Assembly (NCBI GenBank): GCA_047605685.1
Contig: JASGFF010000037.1
Span: 1-23,062, forward strand
From: JAUASV01 sp047605685
GTDB taxonomy: Bacteria; Actinomycetota; Actinomycetes; Actinomycetales; Microbacteriaceae
Direction: 5' to 3'
Length of the DNA stretch: 23,062 nucleotides
Below are positions 14,672-22,633 of the stretch, piece by piece (positions within the stretch are counted from its first letter, which is position 1; each line of letters opens with the position of its first letter). A model generated the notes under the pieces. That model worked only from the letters and a program-made list of their open reading frames with translations, had not been told where the DNA came from and made no database searches. Made by a program: the position numbers and the translations under genes.

Positions 14672-15472
14672 CTACGGCGCGGCGAGCCGGCGCACCCGGC
14701 GCAGGTAGTGGCGCTGCGGCGCGGCGCGCAGCGCGGGCGGCAGCCGCCGGTACAGGGCGGATGCCCGCTCGAGGCGCCGCGCCACACGGGCGTCCTGCCC
14801 GGCGCTCCACTCGATCGCGAACAGCTCGCGCACCGGTGCCGGCAGCAGGTGCGCGGTGAGCTCGCGGACGCCCGGCAGCAGCGGCCGCAACCAGCCGGGC
14901 AGCGAGGCGGCGGGCCGGCCGCGCTCGGGCAGCAGCATCCGCTGCACGGCCCGCACCTCGTCGTCGACGGCGAGGGCCGCGAGCTGCGCCTGCCAGTAGC
15001 CGGCGAAGGCGGCGCGGTCGGCCGGCCACAGCTCCTCCGGCATCTGCAGCGCGCTGCCGAGCCGCGCGTACTCGCGGTAGAGCGCCTCGGGCTCCCCCGG
15101 CGGCCCGAAGACGCGGGCGTGGATGTCGACGGCCGAGTCGTACAGCGTCGCCGCCACCCACAGCTGCAGCTCGGGGTCCGTGGCGCTGTAGCCGGGACCG
15201 CGCACCGGGGCGTGCGCGCGGTCCACCACCCGCCGCACGGCCGCCACGTCCTCGGGTGTGCCAGCGGCGACCGCGTAGACGTAGGCGAGCGTGCCGTGCA
15301 GCCGGGCGAGCGGGTCCTGCGCAAAGCGCGAGTGCCGGGCCACGCCCCGGCCGATGGCGGGGTGTGCCAGCTGCAGCAGCAGCGCGCGGCCGGCCGCCGC
15401 GAGCACGACGCCCTCGCGCGCCACCTCGGCCATCGTCGTCATCCCGCCGCCGCCATGCCCGGACGCTAACAC
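14672..15472 (-). CDS. Oxygenase MpaB-family protein (DUF2236)
   Basis: This 266-residue protein belongs to the MpaB/rubber-oxygenase (DUF2236) family. Family features include GRALLLQLAHPAIGRGVARHSRF, DPLARLHGTLAYVYAVAAGTPEDVAAVRRVV, the AHAPVRGPGYSATDPELQLWVAATLYDSA block with candidate haem-ligand histidines, and a C-terminal helical region ending PQRHYLRRVRRLA. Known relatives bind haem b and oxidatively cleave double bonds in lipophilic or polyisoprenoid substrates, but most bacterial members are uncharacterised. No signal peptide is seen. The GTG at 15472 has AGGAGG 11 bases upstream; an ATG at 15442 is an alternative start. The gene is convergent with the exonuclease and divergent from a lipoprotein gene. 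Confidence 0.85.
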   Translation of the reverse strand: MLASGHGGGGMTTMAEVAREGVVLAAAGRALLLQLAHPAIGRGVARHSRFAQDPLARLHGTLAYVYAVAAGTPEDVAAVRRVVDRAHAPVRGPGYSATDPELQLWVAATLYDSAVDIHARVFGPPGEPEALYREYARLGSALQMPEELWPADRAAFAGYWQAQLAALAVDDEVRAVQRMLLPERGRPAASLPGWLRPLLPGVRELTAHLLPAPVRELFAIEWSAGQDARVARRLERASALYRRLPPALRAAPQRHYLRRVRRLAAP

Positions 15473-15515
15473 CGCCGTCGGGGCCTCCTCTTAGCGTTCT
15501 CCGAGGCCCGCTCCC

Positions 15516-15521
15516 TAGCGT
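15516..15521 (+). promoter_or_regulatory. TAGCGT -10-like element upstream of lipoprotein gene
   Basis: TAGCGT occurs at 15516-15521 and 15492-15497 on the plus strand, and at 15463-15468 on the minus strand facing the DUF2236 gene. Three copies of the same TANNNT hexamer in a 76-bp divergent gap suggest promoters for both genes; no good -35 elements are visible. Confidence 0.3.
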
Positions 15522-15548
15522 CCAGGGGTCCGACTTCGAAGGAGTTCC

Positions 15549-15938
15549 ATGAACGACGCCTCCAGCCGCCGCCGCCTCTGGCTTCCGATCGCCTCGAGCC
15601 TCGGTGCCCTCGCCCTCGTCGTCACGCTCGCCGCCTGCGGCTCGAGCTCGTCCGATGACTCCGACGACACCGCCGAGGCCGCCTCGACCGCCTCGGCGAG
15701 CGCGACCTGCGTCGCACTGGACGACGGTGCGAGCGGCGCGCCCACGGGCGCGGTGCCCACCGACATGCCCACGGACGGCGGCGGAGGCGGGGGCGACGGC
15801 GAGGCGCCCGACGGCGGCGCGCCGAGCGGCGACCCCGGCGACGGGGCGGGCGACGGCACGGCGCCGAGCGATGCGCCGAGCGACGTGCCCACCGACATGC
15901 CCACGGACGCGGCGGGCGACGGAGCCGCCCGCTGCTGA
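15549..15938 (+). CDS. Low-complexity secreted lipoprotein
   Basis: This 129-residue protein starts with an Arg-rich n-region and a hydrophobic helix ending in the lipobox LAAC (Cys about 30), so it should be lipid-anchored outside the membrane. The mature part is a Ser/Asp/Ala linker, one internal Cys (SATCVALDD), and a long Gly/Asp/Pro-rich tail ending in Cys. The octapeptide VPTDMPTD occurs twice, from a perfect 25-bp DNA repeat. The tail looks disordered. GAAGGAG 6 bases before the ATG is a good ribosome binding site. A strong hairpin follows the gene. The function is unknown; similar short Gly/Asp-rich lipoproteins are common near actinobacterial envelope genes. The two Cys could pair. 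Confidence 0.8.
   Translation: MNDASSRRRLWLPIASSLGALALVVTLAACGSSSSDDSDDTAEAASTASASATCVALDDGASGAPTGAVPTDMPTDGGGGGGDGEAPDGGAPSGDPGDGAGDGTAPSDAPSDVPTDMPTDAAGDGAARC
15753..15909. repeat. 25-bp direct repeat in lipoprotein gene
   Basis: A 25-bp sequence beginning GTGCCCACCGACATGCCCAC occurs identically at 15753-15777 and 15885-15909, 132 bases (44 codons) apart and in the same frame. Both copies encode VPTDMPTD. Identical codons point to recent duplication or gene conversion rather than only selection on the peptide. Confidence 0.85.
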
Positions 15939-15960
15939 GCCCCGCGCGCTGAGCGGGCGC

Positions 15961-15994
15961 GGTCCCGGGCCGGACGCCATTCCGGCCCGGGACC
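15961..15994 (+). terminator. Strong hairpin terminator after the lipoprotein gene
   Basis: A perfect 14-bp stem (GGTCCCGGGCCGGA, 15961-15974, with 15981-15994) has a 6-base loop CGCCAT and is followed by TTCTCG. It lies 22 bases after the lipoprotein stop and fits a GC-rich intrinsic terminator with a short U-poor tail. Confidence 0.75.
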
Positions 15995-16059
15995 TTCTCG
16001 CGCGCGATCTTCTCGCCCGGGATCTGGGCCGGGATCTCCCCCGGGATCTCCCCGGCCGG
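15993..16059. repeat. Imperfect short tandem repeats (CTNNNCCGGGAT-like)
   Basis: Downstream of the lipoprotein terminator the sequence runs through degenerate copies: CTTCTCGCGCGCGAT, CTTCTCGCCCGGGAT, CTGGGCCGGGAT, CTCCCCCGGGAT, CTCCCCGGCCGG. The unit is 12-15 bp. It fills most of the 135-bp gap between convergent genes and encodes nothing obvious. Confidence 0.6.
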
Positions 16060-16073
16060 CCGCCCGGCGTCCT

Positions 16074-16679
16074 TCAGGGTTCCAGCGCGCCCCCGCGCTC
16101 GTCGGCGAGCGCCGCGAGATCGAGGGCGAGGAACACCGCTATCCGGTCCTCCCGCTCGGCCGCGTAGCCGGGATCCGGGACGGCCACCACGCCCTCGACC
16201 TGCGCCTCGGCGCGCTTCTGCAGGAAGGCCGCGATCTCCACCCAGGCCTCCTCCCGGCTGCGCTCGACGAGCGCGGCGAGCTCGACCGGGTCGTCGGCGC
16301 GCGCGGCGAGCGCCTCGGAGAGCGCCCGGTGCACGGTGTCGCGACGCCGGTCCTCGCGCATCGCCTCCGCCTCGTCATCATCGAGGTAGAGCTCGCGGGC
16401 GCGCAGCTCGTAGCGCAGCCGCAGCCGCTCCGCAGCCTCCCACTCCTGCTCGGCGAGCTGCTCGACGAGCTCGCCGGCGAGCGCGGCGAGCGCCTCGCGG
16501 TCCAGGTCGGCCCGCTCGCGCAGCGCGTCGACGATGATGCGGTTGCGCAGCGTCATCCGCACGCTCGAGAACGCGATGAGCACGCCGTCCTCGACGACCC
16601 GCTCGAGGGGCGGCGGCTCGCGCGGGGGCGGCGGCTCGTACCTGCCGAGGTTGCGCCTCTTCCGCCGGAACAGCTTCAT
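16074..16679 (-). CDS. Conserved actinobacterial protein of unknown function
   Basis: This 201-residue protein starts with a basic MKLFRRKRRN stretch and a Pro-rich segment (YEPPPPREPPPLE). An all-helical, Glu/Arg/Ala-rich body follows: VLIAFSSVRMTLRNRIIVDALRE, LAALAGELVEQLAEQEWEAAERLRLRYELRARELY, and VERSREEAWVEIAAFLQKRAEAQ. The pattern suggests a cytoplasmic coiled-coil or helical-bundle protein; similar proteins occur next to rmuC in related actinobacteria as far as I recall. I know of no established function. The ATG at 16679 is preceded very closely by GGAGG (2 bases); an ATG 9 bases upstream (16688) is equally possible. It is divergent from rmuC. Confidence 0.8.
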   Translation of the reverse strand: MKLFRRKRRNLGRYEPPPPREPPPLERVVEDGVLIAFSSVRMTLRNRIIVDALRERADLDREALAALAGELVEQLAEQEWEAAERLRLRYELRARELYLDDDEAEAMREDRRRDTVHRALSEALAARADDPVELAALVERSREEAWVEIAAFLQKRAEAQVEGVVAVPDPGYAAEREDRIAVFLALDLAALADERGGALEP

Positions 16680-16775
16680 CGCCTCCATTGTCCCGGTCGC
16701 GACGCTGTGATGACAGAGCCCCCGGTCCCGCCGCGGCGCGCAGCGGATGTCGGCCGCGCTTGCCACACTGTCCCC

Positions 16776-18095
16776 ATGGAGATCCCCGTCGCCGTCATCG
16801 CAGTCGTCGCCCTCGCCGTCGGCCTGGCCCTCGGCGTCGTCCTCGGGATGCTCGGGGCAAAGCTGCTCGGGACGGGACGGCTCGGGACGGCGCGGCTCGG
16901 GACGGCGCGGTCGGCCGAGGCCGACCCGGCCGTGCTCGCCGCCCGGCACGAGGCGGAGCTCGCCGGGCTGCGCGCCGAGGAGCAGTCCGCGCGCGCGCGG
17001 GTCGCCGCGCAGCTCGCCGCCGCCGAGGCGTCCCTCGCCGCGCTGCGCGAGCAGCTCGCCCTCGCGCAGGGGCAGTACCGGGACCTCGTCGAGCGGGCGC
17101 GCCGTGAGGCGGAGGAGCGCCAGGCCGCCGAGCGCGCCGAGAGCAGGGTGCTGCAGGCGCTCACCCCGGTGCAGGAGACACTGCGGACGATGCAGTCGAA
17201 GGTCGCCGAGCTCGAGACGCAGCGCTCGCAGCAGCACGGCGAGCTCGCCGAGCAGATCCGCAGCACCCGGCAGAGCGCCGAGCTCTCGCGCGCCGCCGCC
17301 GAGACGCTCGCCTCGGCGCTGAGCAACAACGCGGTGCGCGGTGCCTGGGGGGAGACGCAGCTGCGCTCCCTCGTCGAGTCCGCGGGGCTCCTCAACCGGG
17401 TCGACTTCACTCTGCAGACCTCGATCTCCGCAGAGTCCGGGGCCCGACGCCCCGACATGGTCGTCAACCTGCCCGGCGGCAAGTCCATCGCCGTGGACGC
17501 GAAGGTGCCCTACGCGGACTACATGGAGGCGGCCGCGATCCCGGCGACCGCGCCGGCGGAGCAGGCGGCGCAGCGCGCCGCGAGGCTCAGCGCGCACGCG
17601 AAGAAGGTCAAGGCCCACGTGGACGCCCTCGCGAGCAAGAGCTACTGGACCGGGCTCGCGGCGAGCCCCGAGTTCACGATCGCGTTCATCCCCAACGAGC
17701 CGCTGCTCGCCGCGGCCCTGGAGCACGACCCGACGCTCATGGAGTACGCCTTCGGCAAGCGCATCGCGCTGGCCTCGCCGGTGAGCTTCTGGGCGGTGCT
17801 CAAGACGGTCGCGTTCACCTGGCAGCAGGACGTGCTCACCGAGGACGCCAAGCGCCTCTTCGACCTGAGCAAGACGCTGTACTCGCGCATCGCGACGCTC
17901 GCCGAGCACGCCGACAGGCTGCGCCGCTCCATCGAGTCGACCGTCAGCAGCTACAACCAGTTCGCCTCGTCGCTCGAGCAGCGCGTGCTCGTCACCGCCC
18001 GGCAGCTCGACGCCCTCGACGAGTCGAAGGTCATCGGCTCCCCCGCCGCCGTCGAGACGGTGCCGAGGCCGCTCACCGCCGCCGAGCTGGCCTAA
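16776..18095 (+). CDS. rmuC: DNA recombination protein RmuC
   Basis: This 439-residue RmuC-family protein has an N-terminal transmembrane helix (residues 4-28), then an unusual LGTGR-LGTAR-LGTAR repeat (31-45). A long coiled coil follows (about 50-175, Ala/Glu/Arg-rich). The RmuC nuclease-like domain runs from about 183: RGAWGETQLRSLVESAGLL at 188-206, RRPDMVVNLPGGKSIAVDAKVPY with Asp227, Asp241 and Lys243 of a PD-(D/E)XK-like core, then FIPNEPLLAAALEHDP. RmuC limits inversions at short inverted repeats in E. coli. The ATG has no ribosome binding site but CACACT lies 6 bases upstream. The stop region carries a 14-bp duplication. Confidence 0.95.
   Translation: MEIPVAVIAVVALAVGLALGVVLGMLGAKLLGTGRLGTARLGTARSAEADPAVLAARHEAELAGLRAEEQSARARVAAQLAAAEASLAALREQLALAQGQYRDLVERARREAEERQAAERAESRVLQALTPVQETLRTMQSKVAELETQRSQQHGELAEQIRSTRQSAELSRAAAETLASALSNNAVRGAWGETQLRSLVESAGLLNRVDFTLQTSISAESGARRPDMVVNLPGGKSIAVDAKVPYADYMEAAAIPATAPAEQAAQRAARLSAHAKKVKAHVDALASKSYWTGLAASPEFTIAFIPNEPLLAAALEHDPTLMEYAFGKRIALASPVSFWAVLKTVAFTWQQDVLTEDAKRLFDLSKTLYSRIATLAEHADRLRRSIESTVSSYNQFASSLEQRVLVTARQLDALDESKVIGSPAAVETVPRPLTAAELA
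16866..16910. repeat. 15-bp x3 in-frame tandem repeat in rmuC
   Basis: Three copies of CTCGGGACGGSRCGG follow head to tail (16866-16880, 16881-16895, 16896-16910); the last two are identical. They encode LGTGR, LGTAR, LGTAR, directly after the membrane helix of RmuC. Copy number could vary without breaking the frame. Confidence 0.9.
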
Positions 18096-18109
18096 CGCCG
18101 AGCTGGCCT
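18080..18109. repeat. 14-bp direct duplication across the rmuC stop codon
   Basis: CGCCGAGCTGGCCT occurs at 18080-18093 and 18096-18109 (period 16). Copy 1 holds the last codons of rmuC before TAA; copy 2 follows the stop and is out of frame. Confidence 0.85.
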
Positions 18110-18147
18110 GAGCGGCCGTTCCTCCGGCCCGGGCCCGGCCGGCGCGA

Positions 18148-19131
18148 TCACAGCCATTTCGAGGCGAGGTGGTCGGCCGTGATCCGGCGGATCGTGCCGG
18201 AGGTGGAGCGCAGCACGATCGACTCGGTGCGGATGACCGGGCCGAGCCGTCGCACGCCCGAGACCAGCTGCCCGTCGGTGACGCCGGTGGCGACGAAGAA
18301 CGTGTTGTCGCTCGCGACGAGCTCGTCGGCGTCGTAGACGTGGTCGAACTTGAGGCCGGCGGCGAGGCCGGCCTCGCGCTCGGCATCCGTCTTCGGCGCC
18401 AGTATGCCCTGCAGCTGGCCGCCGAGCGCCTTGATCGCGCAGGCCGTCGCGACGCCCTCCGGGCTGCCGCCGGTGCCGACGCACATGTCGATGCGGGTGC
18501 CGTAGAGCGCGGCGTTGATGCCGCCCGCGACATCGCCGTCGAGCATCAGCCGGGTGCCGGCCCCGGCCGCACGGATCTGCTCGATGAGCTCCTCGTGCCG
18601 CGGGCGGTCGAGCACGGCGACGATCACCTCGCTGACGTCCTTCTTCTTGGCCTTGGCGTACTCGCGGATGTTCTCGCCGATGCTCTGCCGGATGTCCACG
18701 ACACCGCGGCCCTCCGCGCCGACGACAAGCTTGCTCATGTAGAACACCGAGTGGGCGTCGAGCATCGAGCCCCGCTCGGCGACGGCGAGCATCGAGATCG
18801 CGTTCTGCCGCCCGGCCGCGGTGAGCGAGGTGCCGTCGATCGGGTCGACGGCGATGTCGGCGGCCGGGCCGTCGCCGGTGCCGACGTGCTCGCCGTTGAA
18901 GAGCATCGGCGCCTTGTCCTTCTCGCCCTCCCCGATGACGACGACGCCGTCGAAGTCGACGGTGCCGAGGAACTTGCGCATGGCGTCGACGGCGGCGCCG
19001 TCGGCACCGTTCTTGTCGCCCCTGCCGATGAAGGGCACGGCCCGGATAGCGGCGGCCTCGGTGGCGCGGACGAGCTCGAGCGCGAGGTTGCGGTCGGGGT
19101 GATTGAAGTGGGGGGCAGTCTCGTGGCTCAC
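18148..19131 (-). CDS. glpX: Fructose-1,6-bisphosphatase, class II
   Basis: This 327-residue GlpX-type enzyme converts fructose-1,6-bisphosphate to fructose-6-phosphate in gluconeogenesis. Motifs of the lithium-sensitive phosphatase superfamily are present: GRGDKNGAD (Asp39), VIGEGEKD (Glu68, Glu70) and DPIDGT (Asp96, Asp99). Also conserved are LDGDVAGGINAAL, MCVGTGGSPEGV, and the C-terminal IRTESIVLRSTSGTIRRI. In many actinobacteria GlpX is the main fructose bisphosphatase. The GTG start at 19131 has GGAG 9 bases upstream. It is divergent from the aldolase gene, which acts at the preceding step in gluconeogenesis; the 137-bp gap between them must hold both promoters. It is convergent with rmuC. 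Confidence 0.97.
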   Translation of the reverse strand: MSHETAPHFNHPDRNLALELVRATEAAAIRAVPFIGRGDKNGADGAAVDAMRKFLGTVDFDGVVVIGEGEKDKAPMLFNGEHVGTGDGPAADIAVDPIDGTSLTAAGRQNAISMLAVAERGSMLDAHSVFYMSKLVVGAEGRGVVDIRQSIGENIREYAKAKKKDVSEVIVAVLDRPRHEELIEQIRAAGAGTRLMLDGDVAGGINAALYGTRIDMCVGTGGSPEGVATACAIKALGGQLQGILAPKTDAEREAGLAAGLKFDHVYDADELVASDNTFFVATGVTDGQLVSGVRRLGPVIRTESIVLRSTSGTIRRITADHLASKWL

Positions 19132-19268
19132 AGCGGCGGGCTCCAGCTCGGAGGGACGGGGAAGCGCTGTGGTGGAGCCCGTGGGGCCAACGCTGAGTCC
19201 ACTCTAGGCAACGGCCCGCTCAGTAGACTCGTCACCGCGCACCGACGCCCGATCTCGAGGAGACCCCG
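19132..19268. promoter_or_regulatory. Divergent promoter region glpX / fba
   Basis: This 137-bp gap holds the start signals of both genes. On the plus strand TAGACT (19224-19229) is a fair -10 for the aldolase gene, 39 bases before its ATG, with GAGGAG as ribosome binding site. On the minus strand TAGAGT (19201-19206) could be the glpX -10. The two candidates are about 20 bases apart, so the promoters would overlap and compete. Matching -35 elements are poor. Confidence 0.4.
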
Positions 19269-20288
<1,020 letters not shown>

Positions 20289-20294
<6 letters not shown>

Positions 20295-20312
20295 GCCGGG
20301 TCCGGCTCAGGC
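20289..20312. terminator. Bidirectional palindrome covering both convergent stop codons
   Basis: GCCTGAGCCGG (20289-20299) is exactly complementary to 20302-20312, with two bases between. The left arm contains the TGA of the aldolase gene (20292-20294), and the right arm contains the TGA of the minus-strand gene (20307-20309). The hairpin could terminate transcription from both sides; no T-runs follow. Confidence 0.65.
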
Positions 20313-21440
20313 CTCGGCGGGGCCGCGATCGGGCACCGCGAAGCGCAGCAGGCTGCGGCGCCTGTCCCAGCTGAGGTCGTCGACGGCCGCCTGCAGGGCC
20401 AGGTAGAACGGCTCGAGCAGTGCCGACCGCCGGCCCTCCGACAGCTCGAGGTCCAGGCTGATCGCTACGGCGGTCGCGCCCGAGGGCAGCGCCCGCAGCT
20501 CGATCAGCAGCGAGCCGGCATCCGCCCCGGGACTGCGCAGCACGGCGGTGAGCAGCGCGCGCAGCGCCGTGCGCTGCGCCGCGTTCATCCGCTCGGCGCG
20601 ACGATCCGGGTCGACGACGAAGACGCGGCCGTGTGCCGCGACACCCTCCAGCCAGCTGCGGCTCATCACCTCCCCGAGGTCGGCCTGCAGGCGCCGGCCC
20701 AGCCGCTCGGCGAGCGCGCGGTCCGACTCGGTCACCACGCCCGCCTCGGCGACCCGCTCGATGAGCTCGACGACGCGAAAGCCGAGCCGGGCGAGCATCC
20801 GGCTCTCGGCGAGCACAGCCGTCGCGGGGGGCTCGTCTTCCTCCGCCTCGGCGGGCCCGAGGCTGGCGACGGTGCGGCGCACGACCGTCGCCACGAACAC
20901 GGTGGCCGCGAGCGAGCCGAGGACCACCGGGCAGGCGGCGATCACGGCGACGGAGAGCGACGGCCAGGTCGGCTCGGTCGAGCTGAAGGCGAGCGCCCCG
21001 ACGACACCGGCGAACACCGCCATCACCGAGCCGTAGCACAGCAGCAGCCGCACCGAGCTGTACGGCACGAGCACGCCGCCGACGACGGCGACGACCACGG
21101 GCGCCCACCAGTACTGCACGGGCAGGCTCGAGTCGAGGTTCGCCCAGGAGGAGAGAGCGAGCCCGGCCGCGGCGATCGCGAGCACGACGACGCCGTCGGC
21201 CGCGGAGAACCGCCGCCGGAACGGGGCGACGCGCACCTGCACGACGAGGCAGCTCGCGGCGAGCACCGCGACGGCGAGGATGTCGGTGAGCGGCCGGGCG
21301 TCGAAGCGCCACAGCGCGATGACGCTCACGAGCCCATAGCCGAGGGCGAGCGCGCTGAGCGCAGCGGTCACGAACGGACGCGAGTACCAGCTCAGGGGGT
21401 CGAGGCTCTGCGGTGACAGCCGCACCCAGGCCCCGCTCAT
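20307..21440 (-). CDS. Membrane protein with degenerate histidine-kinase-like C-terminal domain
   Basis: This 377-residue protein has about six transmembrane helices in residues 20-190 (for example FVTAALSALALGYGLVSVIA and ILAVAVLAASCLVVQV). A cytoplasmic part of about 180 residues follows. That part is laid out like the upstream gene's kinase-like region: a helical linker (RMLARLGFRVVELIERVAEAG), then QRTALRALLTAVLRSPGADAGSLLIEL where an N-box helix and strand would sit. The catalytic Asn and the glycine-rich ATP-lid motifs are missing. ATP binding is therefore doubtful. The start overlaps the upstream gene's stop by 4 bases (ATGA), so the two are translationally coupled and may form a complex. 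Homology to the kinase is inferred from layout only. The gene is convergent with fba. Confidence 0.75.
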   Translation of the reverse strand: MSGAWVRLSPQSLDPLSWYSRPFVTAALSALALGYGLVSVIALWRFDARPLTDILAVAVLAASCLVVQVRVAPFRRRFSAADGVVVLAIAAAGLALSSWANLDSSLPVQYWWAPVVVAVVGGVLVPYSSVRLLLCYGSVMAVFAGVVGALAFSSTEPTWPSLSVAVIAACPVVLGSLAATVFVATVVRRTVASLGPAEAEEDEPPATAVLAESRMLARLGFRVVELIERVAEAGVVTESDRALAERLGRRLQADLGEVMSRSWLEGVAAHGRVFVVDPDRRAERMNAAQRTALRALLTAVLRSPGADAGSLLIELRALPSGATAVAISLDLELSEGRRSALLEPFYLALQAAVDDLSWDRRRSLLRFAVPDRGPAEA

Positions 21441-22621
21441 CGTCCGCCGCCGTACGCCGGCACCGTCACGAGCACCGAGGTCCCGGCGCCCGGCCGCGAC
21501 CAGATCTGCACGGCGCCGCCGACGCTCTCGAGGCGCGCGACCGACGCGGCCGGCAGGCCGGTGCGGGAGGCGGTGTCGAAGCCGCGGCCCCGGTCGATCA
21601 CCCTGCAGCCGAGCCGGCCGTCGCGACCGTTGATCACGAGGTCGGCCGTCGTGATGCCGGAGTGGACGATCACGTTCTCGAGGGCCGCGCGCAGCGCCTG
21701 GACGAGCGCGCCCCGGGTGTCGGCCGGCAGTCGCGGGATCACCTCGACATCGCCGCTCACCTCGACGCCCAATCCCCGCCAGCCGAACCCGGCCACGAGC
21801 CCGGGTATCGGGTCGTCGCCGGCCTCCAGCGGATCGCGCAGGCGCGCGACATCCGCCCGGAAGCGCTCCCGCATGCTCTCATCGAGCCGCTGCGGACCGG
21901 AGGCGACGACGAGCAGGTCGGCCACCAGGGAGTCGCGCACGGTCACGGCGGCACGCTGCTCGAACTCGTGCTCGAGCGCGAGCCGGCGGGTGTCGGCCTC
22001 GAGCCCGCTCAGCTCGGGGATCCAGGCGGGCTGGCGCACCCGCACGAGGGTGAGCGCCAGGTAGCAGAACGAGTAGATCGCCCAGGCCGTCACCGGCCCC
22101 CAGCCGAGCCGGATCGGCATGCCCACGATCACCGAGGCGATCCCGTCCGACAGCAGCGCGAGGCCGAGCCCGATGGCGCTCCAGCGCAGCCCGGCGAGCG
22201 GGCGCGCCACCGGCGGGGCGACGAGCACGAGGGCGAACGCCGGACGGTTGAGCATGAACGTGTTGTCGCTCTGGAGCTCCGGGTCCGCCGCGACGAGCAG
22301 CGCCGTGAACGCGGCCGCGAGGGCGACGCCGCCGAGCAGTTGCAGCGCGCGCATCCCGCGGCTCGGCCGCAGCCCGGCGACGAGCAGCAGCGCGGCGAGG
22401 GCGATCAGGCACAGCAGCGGTGCCACGGCGATGCCGAGCTCGCCGCGGGCGGCGAACACGTCCAGGAGCACGAGCACGTCCAGGAGCACGGTCGCGACCG
22501 ACACCGCCCAGGCACCGCGCGCGAGCGCCGCGGTCATGATCTCGCTGGAGAGCTCGGGCGAGAGCGCGGTGATCCTCGCCCGCAGACGGACCGCGCCGTC
22601 CAGAGCCCCCCGAGCGCGCAT
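21437..22621 (-). CDS. Histidine-kinase-like membrane protein lacking the phosphoacceptor His
   Basis: This 394-residue protein has roughly six transmembrane helices (about 33-200), a helical linker, and a C-terminal HATPase_c (GHKL) domain. The N-box is ALRAALENVIVHSG (Asn316), the G1 motif DRGRGFD (343-349) and the G2 motif GAGTSVLVTVP (378 onwards). These are good matches to LiaS/DesK-type kinases. In the dimerisation helix the usual LHDxxxQDL is read as VRDSLVADLL, so Arg229 replaces the phosphoacceptor His. It may be a pseudo-kinase or ATP-binding partner. The ATG at 22621 was chosen; an in-frame TTG at 22633 would abut the upstream stop. No response-regulator gene is in the window. The upstream DUF6264-like gene is on the same strand, 12 bases away. 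Confidence 0.82.
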   Translation of the reverse strand: MRARGALDGAVRLRARITALSPELSSEIMTAALARGAWAVSVATVLLDVLVLLDVFAARGELGIAVAPLLCLIALAALLLVAGLRPSRGMRALQLLGGVALAAAFTALLVAADPELQSDNTFMLNRPAFALVLVAPPVARPLAGLRWSAIGLGLALLSDGIASVIVGMPIRLGWGPVTAWAIYSFCYLALTLVRVRQPAWIPELSGLEADTRRLALEHEFEQRAAVTVRDSLVADLLVVASGPQRLDESMRERFRADVARLRDPLEAGDDPIPGLVAGFGWRGLGVEVSGDVEVIPRLPADTRGALVQALRAALENVIVHSGITTADLVINGRDGRLGCRVIDRGRGFDTASRTGLPAASVARLESVGGAVQIWSRPGAGTSVLVTVPAYGGGR

Positions 22622-22633
22622 GCCCTCAGCCAA

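Noticed and set aside
16680..18533. N-terminal extension of the minus-strand frame that ends at 16074
   Set aside because: The frame stays open to 18533 but this part is antisense to rmuC and glpX. Only the last 201 codons look like a protein.
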